A model generated the notes under the pieces. It was not told where the DNA came from. It ran no database searches and saw nothing but the letters and a program-made list of their open reading frames with translations. A DNA stretch of 64,000 nt. Origin: Parasediminibacterium sp046546515. GTDB taxonomy: Bacteria; Bacteroidota; Bacteroidia; Chitinophagales; Chitinophagaceae. Position 1 is the stretch's first letter; every line of letters starts with the position of its first letter. A program made the position numbers and the translations under genes. This document shows, one piece after another, positions 56,127 through 63,910 of the stretch. The stretch spans positions 87,372 to 151,371 of the forward strand of contig NZ_JBKHKJ010000010.1 of NCBI RefSeq assembly GCF_046546515.1, given 5' to 3'.

Positions 56127-56304
56127 AATAACAAAATAAGATTTCATACGGGAAGCAATCGTTAGAAGTGCAAGTATCGTGAGAGGTCAAAGTTTCAAAG
56201 AAAGTTAAGCTACTGTAAAAGGCTCAAAGTTTACTTCGAAGAATTTTCATATGGCAAGCAATCGTTAGAGGTCGTCCTGTTTCTACAGGGAGACCCTTTT
56301 TTTT
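56127..56304 (+). ncRNA. Tandem small RNA, copy 1
   Basis: Predicted ~178-nt transcript ending in a Rho-independent terminator: GGTC-gt-CCTGT-ttct-ACAGG-ga-GACC (56270-56295) followed by eight T. Just before the terminator lies the strongly conserved CATATGGCAAGCAATCGTTA. A diverged version of this block (catacgggaagcaatcgtta) also occurs near the 5' end at ~56145, so this copy carries it twice. No open frame of note. Start is set 7 nt after the -7 box. The family is not one I know. Confidence 0.8.
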
Positions 56305-56566
56305 AATCGCTATGCAAATATATATCTAAAAAAATACTGCATATTAATTTTGCAAAAAAATATTTAAAAGTTTTCAACCTATTCCTTGATTTTAGAAAAA
56401 AGGGACATCGGATGCAAATTTTTTGCTTATAATGCCCATAACTGTTTAATTTTCTTTGGTTCTGATATTAATCTTGGGCATCATTAATATAAATGGCTAC
56501 AATATAGCAAGCAGAATGCTTTTAGCAGTTGAAAACACTGCTTGGCGTAATAAAATCTAACATAAA

Positions 56567-56602
56567 TTGGGTTTTACAAAACTGAAACCATTACTACATT
56601 TG
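56567..56602 (+). promoter_or_regulatory. Promoter of small RNA copy 2
   Basis: TTG (56567-56569), 25 bp, TACATTTG (56595-56602), TGTAACAA. A GGCATCATTAA motif also occurs upstream (56477-56487), but about 67 bp farther away than in copies 1 and 3. Confidence 0.75.
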
Positions 56603-56608
56603 TGTAAC

Positions 56609-56780
56609 AAATAAGAAATAGAAACTTCGAGCAGCAATTAAACCTTTGTAAGGACAAATGTCAGAAGTGAAATTATAGAAGTTATGCTACTTCAAAAAGC
56701 TAAAAGTTATTTTTAAGAATTTTCATATGGCAAGCAATCGTTAGAGGTCGCCCTGTTTCTACAGGGAGACCCTTTTTTTT
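56609..56780 (+). ncRNA. Tandem small RNA, copy 2
   Basis: Predicted ~172 nt. The last ~110 nt align with copies 1 and 3 (ttatgctacttcaaaaagc, then the CATATGGCAAGCAATCGTTA block). The terminator 56746-56771 reads GGTC-g-CCCTGT-ttct-ACAGGG-a-GACC plus eight T; the change of gt to gc extends pairing relative to the other copies. The 5' ~60 nt are unlike those of the siblings. Confidence 0.82.
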
Positions 56781-56972
56781 GCCCAAAGCTTTACATCCGA
56801 CACTTTCCTGCCCAATGTATTAGGTGCAAAAAATTGCACTTATTTTATCCTATTTCCAAACTATTTTACCTTTTACAAGTGTTTTATTTACATTTATTTT
56901 CGTTGGACATCAGTATGCTTTTTTGCTACAATTTAATACCCATAGGGCTTTCGGCGTTCATAACAAGGCTTA

Positions 56973-57031
56973 GGCATCATTAAATAGGCAATAACTTGGC
57001 TTCTACTACCTGCAAAAGCATTCTATATTTG
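56973..57031 (+). promoter_or_regulatory. Promoter and upstream motif of small RNA copy 3
   Basis: GGCATCATTAA (56973-56983), TTG (56996-56998), 25 bp, TATATTTG (57024-57031), TGTAACAA: the same 23-bp and 25-bp spacings as copy 1. Confidence 0.75.
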
Positions 57032-57037
57032 TGTAAC

Positions 57038-57162
57038 AAAACAAAAATAATGTTTAAAAGTTATGCTACTTCAAAAGGCCAAAAGTTATTTTTTTAAGAA
57101 TTTTCATATGGCAAGCAATCGTTAGAGGTCGTCCTGTTTCTACAGGGAGACCCTTTTTTTTT
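57038..57162 (+). ncRNA. Tandem small RNA, copy 3
   Basis: Predicted ~125 nt, the shortest copy. Conserved ttatgctacttcaaaagg and the CATATGGCAAGCAATCGTTA block precede terminator GGTC-gt-CCTGT-ttct-ACAGG-ga-GACC (57127-57152) with nine T. It ends 48 bp before the DCC-family gene. It is probably the minimal form of the family. Confidence 0.82.
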
Positions 57163-57197
57163 ACCCGGAAGTTCAATACTACTTGACAATAATATTT

Positions 57198-57205
57198 TAA
57201 CTTTG
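57198..57205 (+). promoter_or_regulatory. -7 box directly before the DCC-family gene
   Basis: TAACTTTG, a perfect TAnnTTTG, ends only 4 bp before the ATG, so transcription would begin at or next to the start codon (leaderless mRNA). Confidence 0.6.
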
Positions 57206-57209
57206 CCCT

Positions 57210-57617
57210 ATGGTTACCAATGCCGAACGGATTATTTTGTTTGATGGGGTTTGCAACCTTTGCAGCAGCAGCGTTCAGTTTGTTATCAGGCACGATGCAA
57301 AAGGTATTTTCAAGTTTGCTTCTTTGCAAAGCAACTCAGGGCAGGTTTTGCTGGCGCAATACCATTTGCCCCAAACTAGTTTCAATTCCTTTGTATATTT
57401 AGATAATGGCAGGGTTTATTTGCAATCTTCCGCCGCATTGCAAGTAGCTAGGCACCTAGATGGGGCTTGGTTTTTATTGTATTATTTCATCATTGTGCCA
57501 CCTTTTATACGCAATTGGGTGTACCGTACCATTTCCAATAACCGTTACAAATGGTTTGGCAAACAAGATGCTTGCTGGCTACCAACCCCCGCATTGCAAA
57601 AAAGATTTCTTGATTAG
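57210..57617 (+). CDS. DCC-family (DUF393) thiol-disulfide oxidoreductase-like protein
   Basis: 135 aa. The N-terminal IILFDGVCNLCSSSVQFVIRHD holds the D-x-x-C-x-x-C motif that names the family; LYLQSSAALQVARHLDG is the second conserved part and the protein ends with the WYRTISNNRYKWFGK-like segment (seen as VYRTISNNRYKWFGK). The role is poorly known; a redox function is inferred from the paired cysteines. No signal peptide. It is preceded by the small RNA trio, and its promoter box nearly touches the ATG. Confidence 0.87.
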   Translation: MVTNAERIILFDGVCNLCSSSVQFVIRHDAKGIFKFASLQSNSGQVLLAQYHLPQTSFNSFVYLDNGRVYLQSSAALQVARHLDGAWFLLYYFIIVPPFIRNWVYRTISNNRYKWFGKQDACWLPTPALQKRFLD

Positions 57618-57743
57618 TTTGCCACTAAGGCTCAAAGACCCAAAGCAGCACGAAGAAAAACAATTAAGTAATAGTAATACCAAAACATATTCTCCCTTTA
57701 ATCCAACTATTCACACAAATCTAGGTTCAGACAATATCCCCGT

Positions 57744-58349
57744 TTAGACAGTTTTTCTAAATGTAATATTAATTCTTGGCAGCGTTGGCTTAGCCGTTTT
57801 GGGTATCTGGTGCAGCCAATGGTGTTGGATAGCCCCTTGCATCAGCAACAAACTATTATCCTTCAATACAATGGAACGGGTCAATTGCTTGTCCTGCTTG
57901 TGTTTCAATTGAAAAACACGCTCCCCACCAAAAGATACGGATGCAATGGTAGGGTTTACCCCCAACTCTGGTTCATTGTCGCTATGCCAGCCCATGCTGT
58001 CTTGCCCGTTCCTGTACAAATTCAACAAGGCACTATTAAAACGGTGGTTGGTTTTGTTTTCTATCAATGTTTTCATTTCCAACAGCAAGCCAGTAAATGG
58101 AACCGGGATATTTACCAGTCCAGAATATTTATACGTTTTCCCTTCTTCGCCATACCAAGCCGTTAACCTTGGGAAGTTCACCTCTTTGCCATACATTTTC
58201 ATCCCTTCCTGTTTCCACGCAATAGTATTTTGCAATTGGGTAAACCAATCTTCCACTTTTGCCTGCTGAAAAAAATGTTCATACAGGAACATCTCCCCAT
58301 CACATGGCAGCAAGTTTTCATTTAAGGTATCAAAAATGGGTAACTGCAT
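57744..58349 (-). CDS. AlkB-like 2-oxoglutarate/Fe(II) dioxygenase
   Basis: 201 aa, usual length. Iron ligands His and Asp in MGWHSDNEPELG, a further His in AIQHHWLHQIPK, and the 2-oxoglutarate-binding RINITFR near the C-terminus. SVSFGGERVFQLKHK is also typical. Family members reverse alkyl damage in DNA or RNA in the cytoplasm. Convergent with the DCC-family gene. Confidence 0.9.
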   Translation of the reverse strand: MQLPIFDTLNENLLPCDGEMFLYEHFFQQAKVEDWFTQLQNTIAWKQEGMKMYGKEVNFPRLTAWYGEEGKTYKYSGLVNIPVPFTGLLLEMKTLIENKTNHRFNSALLNLYRNGQDSMGWHSDNEPELGVNPTIASVSFGGERVFQLKHKQDKQLTRSIVLKDNSLLLMQGAIQHHWLHQIPKTAKPTLPRINITFRKTV

Positions 58350-58429
58350 ATATTCAATTCTAATAAAAACAAATAGGGTGTATAAAACTTTTTCGCTTTG
58401 TCCTGATACACCCCAATCTATAAAAATCT

Positions 58430-58840
58430 TATCTTTGTGCTAGAAATGCACTTGATATAAACTACTTACAAAACTAGTGTCTTGGCATCCTAATCGTAGT
58501 TCATTTTTTACTAATATTAAGATAGTTGTAGTCTCAAAATTTGGTCTTGTATTTATGGCTTTAAAATAGGCACAAATCAGGCACAAAATGCACATAAATT
58601 AAGCACAAAATGAGCGTAAATTACGCATAAAATATGCATAAAATAAGCACAAAATACGCACAAAAATTTGATGTTATTGTTGATAATCAATGGCTTACAA
58701 GGGCGGTAATGTTTTTTAAAAAAAACAGATAGAGTAAAAATCCCGCAATAATGGCAAAACTGAAACTATTTTAATATAATACTAGGAGATATCGATATTA
58801 TTAAAAATACGCAGATGTTGTACTCTTGCCCTGTTACCTT
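58430..58840 (+). repeat. 11-bp array element C with conserved flanks
   Basis: TATCTTTG promoter-like box (58430-58437), tttttactaatattaaga..agttgtagt, nine 11-mers at 58570-58668 (gcacaaatcag, gcacaaaatgc, gcataaaatat, gcataaaataa and variants), ttgttgataatcaatgg, and a tail aligned with element B (actgaaactattttaata). Not open in any frame along its length, which supports a non-coding nature. Confidence 0.75.
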
Positions 58841-59030
58841 TTCCTTTGGGTAACTTGTTCCGGTCTTATGGGAGGGTGAAGTTGGGCTTGGTCGATTTTT
58901 CAATAAAAAAGCGAAAAAGTTTTATGCACCTAACAAATTCGCTATATGGCAAGCTTATGTATTCTCTTTTTGCCTTAAAACTCCTTGCTTCTTTATGTTT
59001 TTGAGCCTTTGTAGCAGATAGATAACAAAA

Positions 59031-59062
59031 TTGTTTAACAAGCAAATGAAAGTGTAGTTTTG
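59031..59062 (+). promoter_or_regulatory. Promoter of the response regulator gene
   Basis: TTG (59031-59033), 21 bp, TAGTTTTG (59055-59062). Predicted start gives a leader of about 14 nt. Confidence 0.65.
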
Positions 59063-59082
59063 AATAATTAGAGTATTATAAA

Positions 59083-59508
59083 ATGAACAAAAAAGGCCCC
59101 ATTATTATTATAGAAGACGATATAGACGACCAAGAAGTATTGGCCGAAATTTTTCTAGAGCTAGATTACAACAATGAAATTATTTACTTTGGAGATGGCG
59201 AAAAAGCGCTTGACTATTTACTGAAATCAGATATAGAACCTTTCCTTATCCTTTCAGACATAAACATGCCTAAGTTAAATGGCATTGAGCTAAGGGAAAA
59301 AGTACATACCAACGAGGACTTACGGTTGAAATGTATCCCCTACTTGTTTTTCACCACCACGGCAGAGCAAAAATATGTGGTGGATGCTTATTCCAAATCT
59401 GTACAAGGTTTTTTTATCAAGCCAAGTTCTTATGAAAAATTAAAACGCACCATTAAAATTATCGTGGATTATTGGGTAGAGTGCGAATCGCCAAACTATA
59501 TAAAGTAA
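59083..59508 (+). CDS. Single-domain response regulator (CheY-like)
   Basis: 141 aa, receiver domain only. Acidic pocket EDDIDD (11-16), phosphorylation site Asp59 in LILSDINMPKLNG, switch Thr in FFTTTAEQK and the conserved Lys in GFFIKPSSY. Without an output domain it must act by protein contact or pass a phosphate on. No histidine kinase gene is adjacent, so it is an orphan. Such small regulators are common in Bacteroidetes. Own promoter; a downstream gap of 200 bp separates it from the porin gene. Confidence 0.93.
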   Translation: MNKKGPIIIIEDDIDDQEVLAEIFLELDYNNEIIYFGDGEKALDYLLKSDIEPFLILSDINMPKLNGIELREKVHTNEDLRLKCIPYLFFTTTAEQKYVVDAYSKSVQGFFIKPSSYEKLKRTIKIIVDYWVECESPNYIK

Positions 59509-59580
59509 CAATACTATCGTGAGTAGTAACCAACGTTTCACTATCAATAATTACTAATTTATAATTCCTAATTCTGCTTC

Positions 59581-59630
59581 GTGCATTGGTGGCAGATTAA
59601 CCAAACTTGCACCTGAGTAGTAACCTTTCC
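59581..59630. repeat. Dispersed intergenic repeat, copy 2
   Basis: cagattaaccaaactt and ctgagtagtaaccttt match 15702-15750 closely. It lies between the response regulator and porin genes. Confidence 0.5.
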
Positions 59631-59684
59631 TGTTTGCGTAATCCAGTTTTCCCGATACGGCATCACTACCCATTTACCTCCACC

Positions 59685-59692
59685 TACTTTCG
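59685..59692 (+). promoter_or_regulatory. Possible -7 box of the porin-like gene
   Basis: TACTTTCG, one base from TAnnTTTG, 17 bp before the ATG. Confidence 0.4.
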
Positions 59693-59708
59693 CCGCACTT
59701 AATTATTT

Positions 59709-60971
59709 ATGGCTAAATTATACATGAGAAAAATGGCGATTAGAAAATGGGCAGGCATAGCAGCAATGATGCTTGCAGGAGTAGTAGCAAACGCACAGTA
59801 TAGGACACAGGCACAGCAATTGGTACTTAGCAATGAAGACTCTTTGCAGGCTGGCATCAGCAGTAGCAAGACAGTAATATCTGGCTATGGCAGTGCCTTT
59901 TACCAGCGTGATTTCAATAAAAAGGAATCAACCCTAAACCTAGAAAGAGCGGTATTGTTTGTAGGCCACCAGTTCAACAATAAAATTTCAGTATTCACTG
60001 AACTTGAAGTGGAAGACGCAAAAGTTGCTGGCGGGGAAAGCGGGGGCGAAGTTTCCATGGAACAGGCCTATTTGAAATTCAACCTAAACCCTAAACAATA
60101 CATCATTGCCGGTTTGTTTGTACCCAGGATTGGCATACTAAATGAAAACCACCTGCCAGTAAACTTCAACGGCGTAGAAAGGCCGATGGTGGAGCAAATG
60201 GCAATACCCGCCACTTGGCGCGAACTGGGCATTGGCCTATATGGCTCGCTAAACCAATCACCCATAAATTATAGCCTTGCCATAGTAAACGGGCTAAATA
60301 GTTCAGGTTTTGAACATGGCACTGGCATCCGTGATGGTCGGGCAGAAGGCAGGAACGCAACGGCAAATAACTTGGCCATAACGGCTTCGCTGCAATCTAG
60401 CTGGAAAAATTTTAAGTTCCAAGTTTCAGGCTATGGTGGCGGTACAGTAGGGCTAAACAAAAAAAGCGCATACAGCCTAGGGCTAAACAGCGGTGGTTTT
60501 GGCACGCCCATTTACCTTGGCGAAGCCGATGTGCAATACAATAACAATGCATTTTCAGCCAAAGCATTGGGAACTTATATTTATTACCCAGATGCAGGCA
60601 AAGTAAATGCTGCTTATTCTAAAAACCTAGCAACTGCCATGTATGGTGCTTATGCCGAGCTTGGTTATAACTGGTTGTACAACAAAAATAACAATCAACA
60701 ATTCATCAGTTTTGTACGTGCAGAGGTACTTGACCTAAACGCCAGCACACCCGCACCGCCAAAAGCCATTTATGATGGCACTGAAAAACAAACGCATATC
60801 ATAGCAGGTTTCAGCTACTTGCCCATCCCCAATGTAGTGTTAAAAGCTGATGTAAGGGTGCTGCACACAGGGCAGCAAAACCCCGACTTAGTCATTAACC
60901 CCGCTCCTAATGCTTCACCTTATCAACAAAACAATAGTTTTTTAAATATTGGGATAGGATATTCTTTTTAG
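59709..60971 (+). CDS. Outer-membrane porin-like beta-barrel protein
   Basis: 420 aa. Signal peptide ends at VVANAQ (about residue 30). The rest alternates amphipathic strands rich in aromatic residues: VISGYGSAFYQRDF, KISVFTELEVEDA, AYLKFNLNPKQYIIAGLFVPRIG, ending in FLNIGIGYSF with the C-terminal Phe typical of outer-membrane barrels. It resembles phosphate-selective or general porins (OprO/P-like) of Bacteroidetes. The substrate is unknown. It is followed by the Rieske and TonB receptor genes in the same direction (89 bp to the Rieske gene), suggesting related roles in uptake. Confidence 0.8.
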   Translation: MAKLYMRKMAIRKWAGIAAMMLAGVVANAQYRTQAQQLVLSNEDSLQAGISSSKTVISGYGSAFYQRDFNKKESTLNLERAVLFVGHQFNNKISVFTELEVEDAKVAGGESGGEVSMEQAYLKFNLNPKQYIIAGLFVPRIGILNENHLPVNFNGVERPMVEQMAIPATWRELGIGLYGSLNQSPINYSLAIVNGLNSSGFEHGTGIRDGRAEGRNATANNLAITASLQSSWKNFKFQVSGYGGGTVGLNKKSAYSLGLNSGGFGTPIYLGEADVQYNNNAFSAKALGTYIYYPDAGKVNAAYSKNLATAMYGAYAELGYNWLYNKNNNQQFISFVRAEVLDLNASTPAPPKAIYDGTEKQTHIIAGFSYLPIPNVVLKADVRVLHTGQQNPDLVINPAPNASPYQQNNSFLNIGIGYSF

Positions 60972-61060
60972 TTAGGAGTTAGGAGTTATGAGTAAGGAAT
61001 TCGTTCTAATTCGTGTTATAGAGGTATGTATTAAGAAATTAAAAATCAATATTTGACACA

Positions 61061-61483
61061 ATGGAAAGAAGAAATTTTATAAAAACATCTTGCAATATCT
61101 GCCTCTTGGGTGCGGCTGGGGTTTCCTTGCTTGAAATGGCAGGTTGTGGGGCGGCTTATCCTGTGTTTAAAACAGAAGTGCAGAATAAGCAACTGCAAGT
61201 GCCATTGTCTTTGTTTGACACAAGCACTACGCAATTTATCCGCCCCAAGGGTTGGTATTATGATATTGCCGTTGAAAAAAAAGATGGGCAGTATTTTGCT
61301 TTGTTACTACAATGCACCCATCAAGACAACCAACTAACTGTTAATGGCAGCAATAGCTACCAATGCTCCTTGCACGGTAGCGTGTTTGACAAAGAAGGGA
61401 AAGTGAAGAAAGGGCCCGCAGAAAAAGCATTGCATCAATATAAAACGCGGGTAGAAAACAACCAGCTTATTATCAACGTATAA
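61061..61483 (+). CDS. Rieske [2Fe-2S] protein, Tat-type lipoprotein
   Basis: 140 aa. MERRNFIKTS is a twin-arginine signal, and the hydrophobic segment ends with MAGC, a lipobox, so the protein is probably folded, exported by Tat and lipid-anchored. The Rieske ligands are Cys85 and His87 (CTHQD) and Cys102 and His105 (CSLHGS); the domain is small and complete. It would carry electrons in the periplasm. Located between a porin and a TonB-dependent receptor gene, it could reduce an imported metal complex; this is a guess from context. Confidence 0.88.
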   Translation: MERRNFIKTSCNICLLGAAGVSLLEMAGCGAAYPVFKTEVQNKQLQVPLSLFDTSTTQFIRPKGWYYDIAVEKKDGQYFALLLQCTHQDNQLTVNGSNSYQCSLHGSVFDKEGKVKKGPAEKALHQYKTRVENNQLIINV

Positions 61484-61507
61484 AAATCAAAGATTGAAAA
61501 ACTAACG

Positions 61508-61515
61508 TATTTTTG
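61508..61515 (+). promoter_or_regulatory. -7 box upstream of the TonB receptor gene
   Basis: TATTTTTG, fits TAnnTTTG, about 70 bp before the ATG chosen for the receptor. Confidence 0.5.
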
Positions 61516-61584
61516 AAAAAACGTATTGTAGTGGCATTAAGCCTTTAACAATTGATTGATTTTACAATCTCGCATATTGCGCAA

Positions 61585-63450
61585 ATGATAAAGTATCCCC
61601 TATTCTTTACAATATTAATGACATTCCATTTTGCATTTGGGCAACAGGATACAGGTATAGTAGAAAATAGGGTTATGGAAACCGCAACAAGCAAATTTGT
61701 TAGCTGCATCAGCCACGCAGAGATAGAAAGGGGATACGGCAAAACGCTGGCACAACTGCTCAACGAACAGGCAGGCATTGTGGTAAATGGTGCTTATCAG
61801 CCAACAGGTACATTGGTATCCATCTACATGGAAGGAACATTAGGGGGCAGGACAATGGTATTGCTGGACGGTGTGCCTATATGGGATCCATCGGGAATCA
61901 GCGACTATTTCGACATCAATTTTATTTCCTTATACAATATTGAGCGGATAGATATTTACAGGGGTTCGCAATCTACATTATTTGGCGGGGGGGCAATGGC
62001 TGGGGCTATTAATATCATTACCCGAAAGGATAAAACAGAAAAAGCAGTGAACCTGGAAGCAGTCCAAAGTTTGGGTAATGAAAATACCTGGAACAGCCAT
62101 GTTCAAATCTGGGGCAAACAAAAGAAAATTAGCTATGCGGCCAGTTATTTCAGGTTGCAAACGAGTGGGTTTTCTTATGCAAACGATAGTACAAGCAAAC
62201 AGGGCTTTGACAAGGATAGTTACAAAGGATATATTGCAAATGCACGTTTGGAATATGCACCATCTGCATATTGGACAATGAAAGCTTATTGCCTCTTTAG
62301 TCGTTACAGGGCAGATTCTGACGTGAACGATTTTATTGATGACCCTTACTATTTTTATACCAATAACAACCTTATCACAGGCACAGACTTCAAGTACCAT
62401 AAAAAGAAATGGCTGGTTGCAGGGAATTACCAATATGGAAGTACAAAACGAGACTACGATTATACCAATTATAGCAGCGAGCATTATGGAGGGAAAACGC
62501 ATTTTGCAGCATTGTATATGCAGGTTTCCATAGCAAAAAATATCAGTTTGCTAGCCGGTGCAGATTATAGGTATGGGCATTTAGATTATTCCAATTATGA
62601 TAGCAGCACGGGGCAAGGCACTTCTTTCTACCCTAGTGTATCCCAATATGCTAGTTATGCTAACTTGGGTTATGCCAACAAAGACAGCAGTTTAAACATA
62701 GGTTTAGGCGGCAGGTTGAACAAACATTCAGCTTATGGATATACCCATAGTTTTAGCTTTGATGTTGCATACCGCTACCATCATGTGCAGCTATCAGGCA
62801 ATATAGCCACGGGTTATAAAAATCCAAGTATTTACCAGTTGTACAACGATATAGCTGGTAATGCAGCTTTAAGCCCAGAGCAATCTGTCAGTTACCGCAT
62901 GTGCATACAACATAAACAGGGCATTTTTATACAGCAACTGCAATTCTTCTACCGCACTATAAACAATATGATAGACTTCAACGGAACAAGTAGTGGCTAT
63001 AGCAACTATGCCGGACAAAAAGTGGGTGGTATAGAATATGAATGGAAAGTAAAACTATCCCCACATATTTCTTTTACTGGCAATTATACATTCCTATCGG
63101 GGAATGAAACCACCAACAGCCGTATCAATTATACCGATACGGTAACCTATACTTATTTAATCCGCAGGCCGAAGCATATAGCCAATATAGGGTTGCACTA
63201 TACGAGCAGCCATTTCTCAGCAGCTATTACAGGTAGGTATGTAGGTAATTATTACGATGTTGGCTACGGCGAACCAGATTTTGCCATGAAGCATTTTATG
63301 GTAGTAAATGCTTATGCCTCTTTTAATATTCAACCGCATTTTTTAGTTTATATGAATGCGCAGAATATTACTAACCATACTTTTTTTGATATTAGGGGCT
63401 ATAATTCAATCCCCTTATTAATAAATGGCGGAGTTAGGTACATATTGTGA
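61585..63450 (+). CDS. TonB-dependent outer-membrane receptor
   Basis: About 621 aa from ATG 61585 (MIKYPLFFTILMTFHFAFGQ, a good signal peptide). A TTG start at 61552 would add eleven residues without function. The plug (~40-150) has LAQLLNEQAGIVVNGA, RTMVLLDGVPIWDP and IERIDIYRGSQSTLFGGGAMAGAINIITRK, all canonical. The 22-strand barrel follows to the C-terminus (LLINGGVRYIL). It is short and lacks the N-terminal carboxypeptidase-like domain of SusC proteins, so it looks like a BtuB/siderophore-type receptor, not a glycan importer. Ligand unknown. The Rieske gene ends 101 bp upstream. Confidence 0.93.
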   Translation: MIKYPLFFTILMTFHFAFGQQDTGIVENRVMETATSKFVSCISHAEIERGYGKTLAQLLNEQAGIVVNGAYQPTGTLVSIYMEGTLGGRTMVLLDGVPIWDPSGISDYFDINFISLYNIERIDIYRGSQSTLFGGGAMAGAINIITRKDKTEKAVNLEAVQSLGNENTWNSHVQIWGKQKKISYAASYFRLQTSGFSYANDSTSKQGFDKDSYKGYIANARLEYAPSAYWTMKAYCLFSRYRADSDVNDFIDDPYYFYTNNNLITGTDFKYHKKKWLVAGNYQYGSTKRDYDYTNYSSEHYGGKTHFAALYMQVSIAKNISLLAGADYRYGHLDYSNYDSSTGQGTSFYPSVSQYASYANLGYANKDSSLNIGLGGRLNKHSAYGYTHSFSFDVAYRYHHVQLSGNIATGYKNPSIYQLYNDIAGNAALSPEQSVSYRMCIQHKQGIFIQQLQFFYRTINNMIDFNGTSSGYSNYAGQKVGGIEYEWKVKLSPHISFTGNYTFLSGNETTNSRINYTDTVTYTYLIRRPKHIANIGLHYTSSHFSAAITGRYVGNYYDVGYGEPDFAMKHFMVVNAYASFNIQPHFLVYMNAQNITNHTFFDIRGYNSIPLLINGGVRYIL

Positions 63451-63602
63451 AAGCGATGCGGGTGTTGTTGAGTGAAATCTTTATAACCCATTTTCAGGGG
63501 CTCTGCCTGCTTGGTTTTGCTGGGTTTTGACACCCTGAATTTAATTTTTAGGTATTCCTGCATCATAACTCATTGAAATACAGTGCTTTTGTATTTTAAA
63601 AT

Positions 63603-63712
63603 ATGCATATTTTATGCTTATTTTATGCTTATTTTATGCTTATTTTATGCTTATTTTATGCTTATTTTATGCATATTTCATGCGCATTTTATGCGTATTT
63701 TGTGAGTATGGG
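63603..63712 (-). repeat. 11-bp periodic array D
   Basis: Ten consecutive 11-mers, five of them identical (ATGCTTATTTT), others ATGCATATTTC, ATGCGCATTTT, ATGCGTATTTT. On the minus strand the unit equals GCATAAAATAA, which is present in element C. On that strand the array is followed by CTGTATTTCAATGAGTTAT, nearly the same as beside array A. Confidence 0.85.
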
Positions 63713-63749
63713 TGTAGTTCATAATAATGTTTTTTTTGCATGTTAAAAA

Positions 63750-63804
63750 TGAGCCCAACAGGGCATCGAACCAAGGCTATGGCGGCAGGTGGGATTGAAC
63801 CAAC
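63750..63804 (-). pseudogene. tRNA 3'-end remnants
   Basis: On the minus strand GTTGGTTCAATCCCACCTGC with CGCCA (63804 to 63780) has the form of a T-arm plus acceptor strand. A second, more decayed piece, TTCGATGCCCTGTTGGGCTC with A, covers 63770-63750. No 5' halves are present. They may be scars of elements that once inserted at tRNA genes. Confidence 0.4.
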
Positions 63805-63863
63805 TAAACAAAGAGCCATTTACTACAAAGTTGGGATTGATTTAGGACCTGTGCAAAAAGACA

Positions 63864-63910
63864 ATCCTATATGGGGGCATATTTCCCCATGAGCATCCCA
63901 AAATGCCCCC
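63864..63910. repeat. Inverted-repeat cassette ATCCTATATGGGGG, copy 2
   Basis: ATCCTATATGGGGG at 63864-63877 followed by ccccatgagcatcc and a diverged right arm (tgcccccatgg). The same cassette with perfect arms is at 44965-45021. Confidence 0.6.

Noticed and set aside
58570..58668. CRISPR-like array
   Set aside because: Units are 11 bp with no spacers, and no cas genes are present; it is a short-period tandem array.
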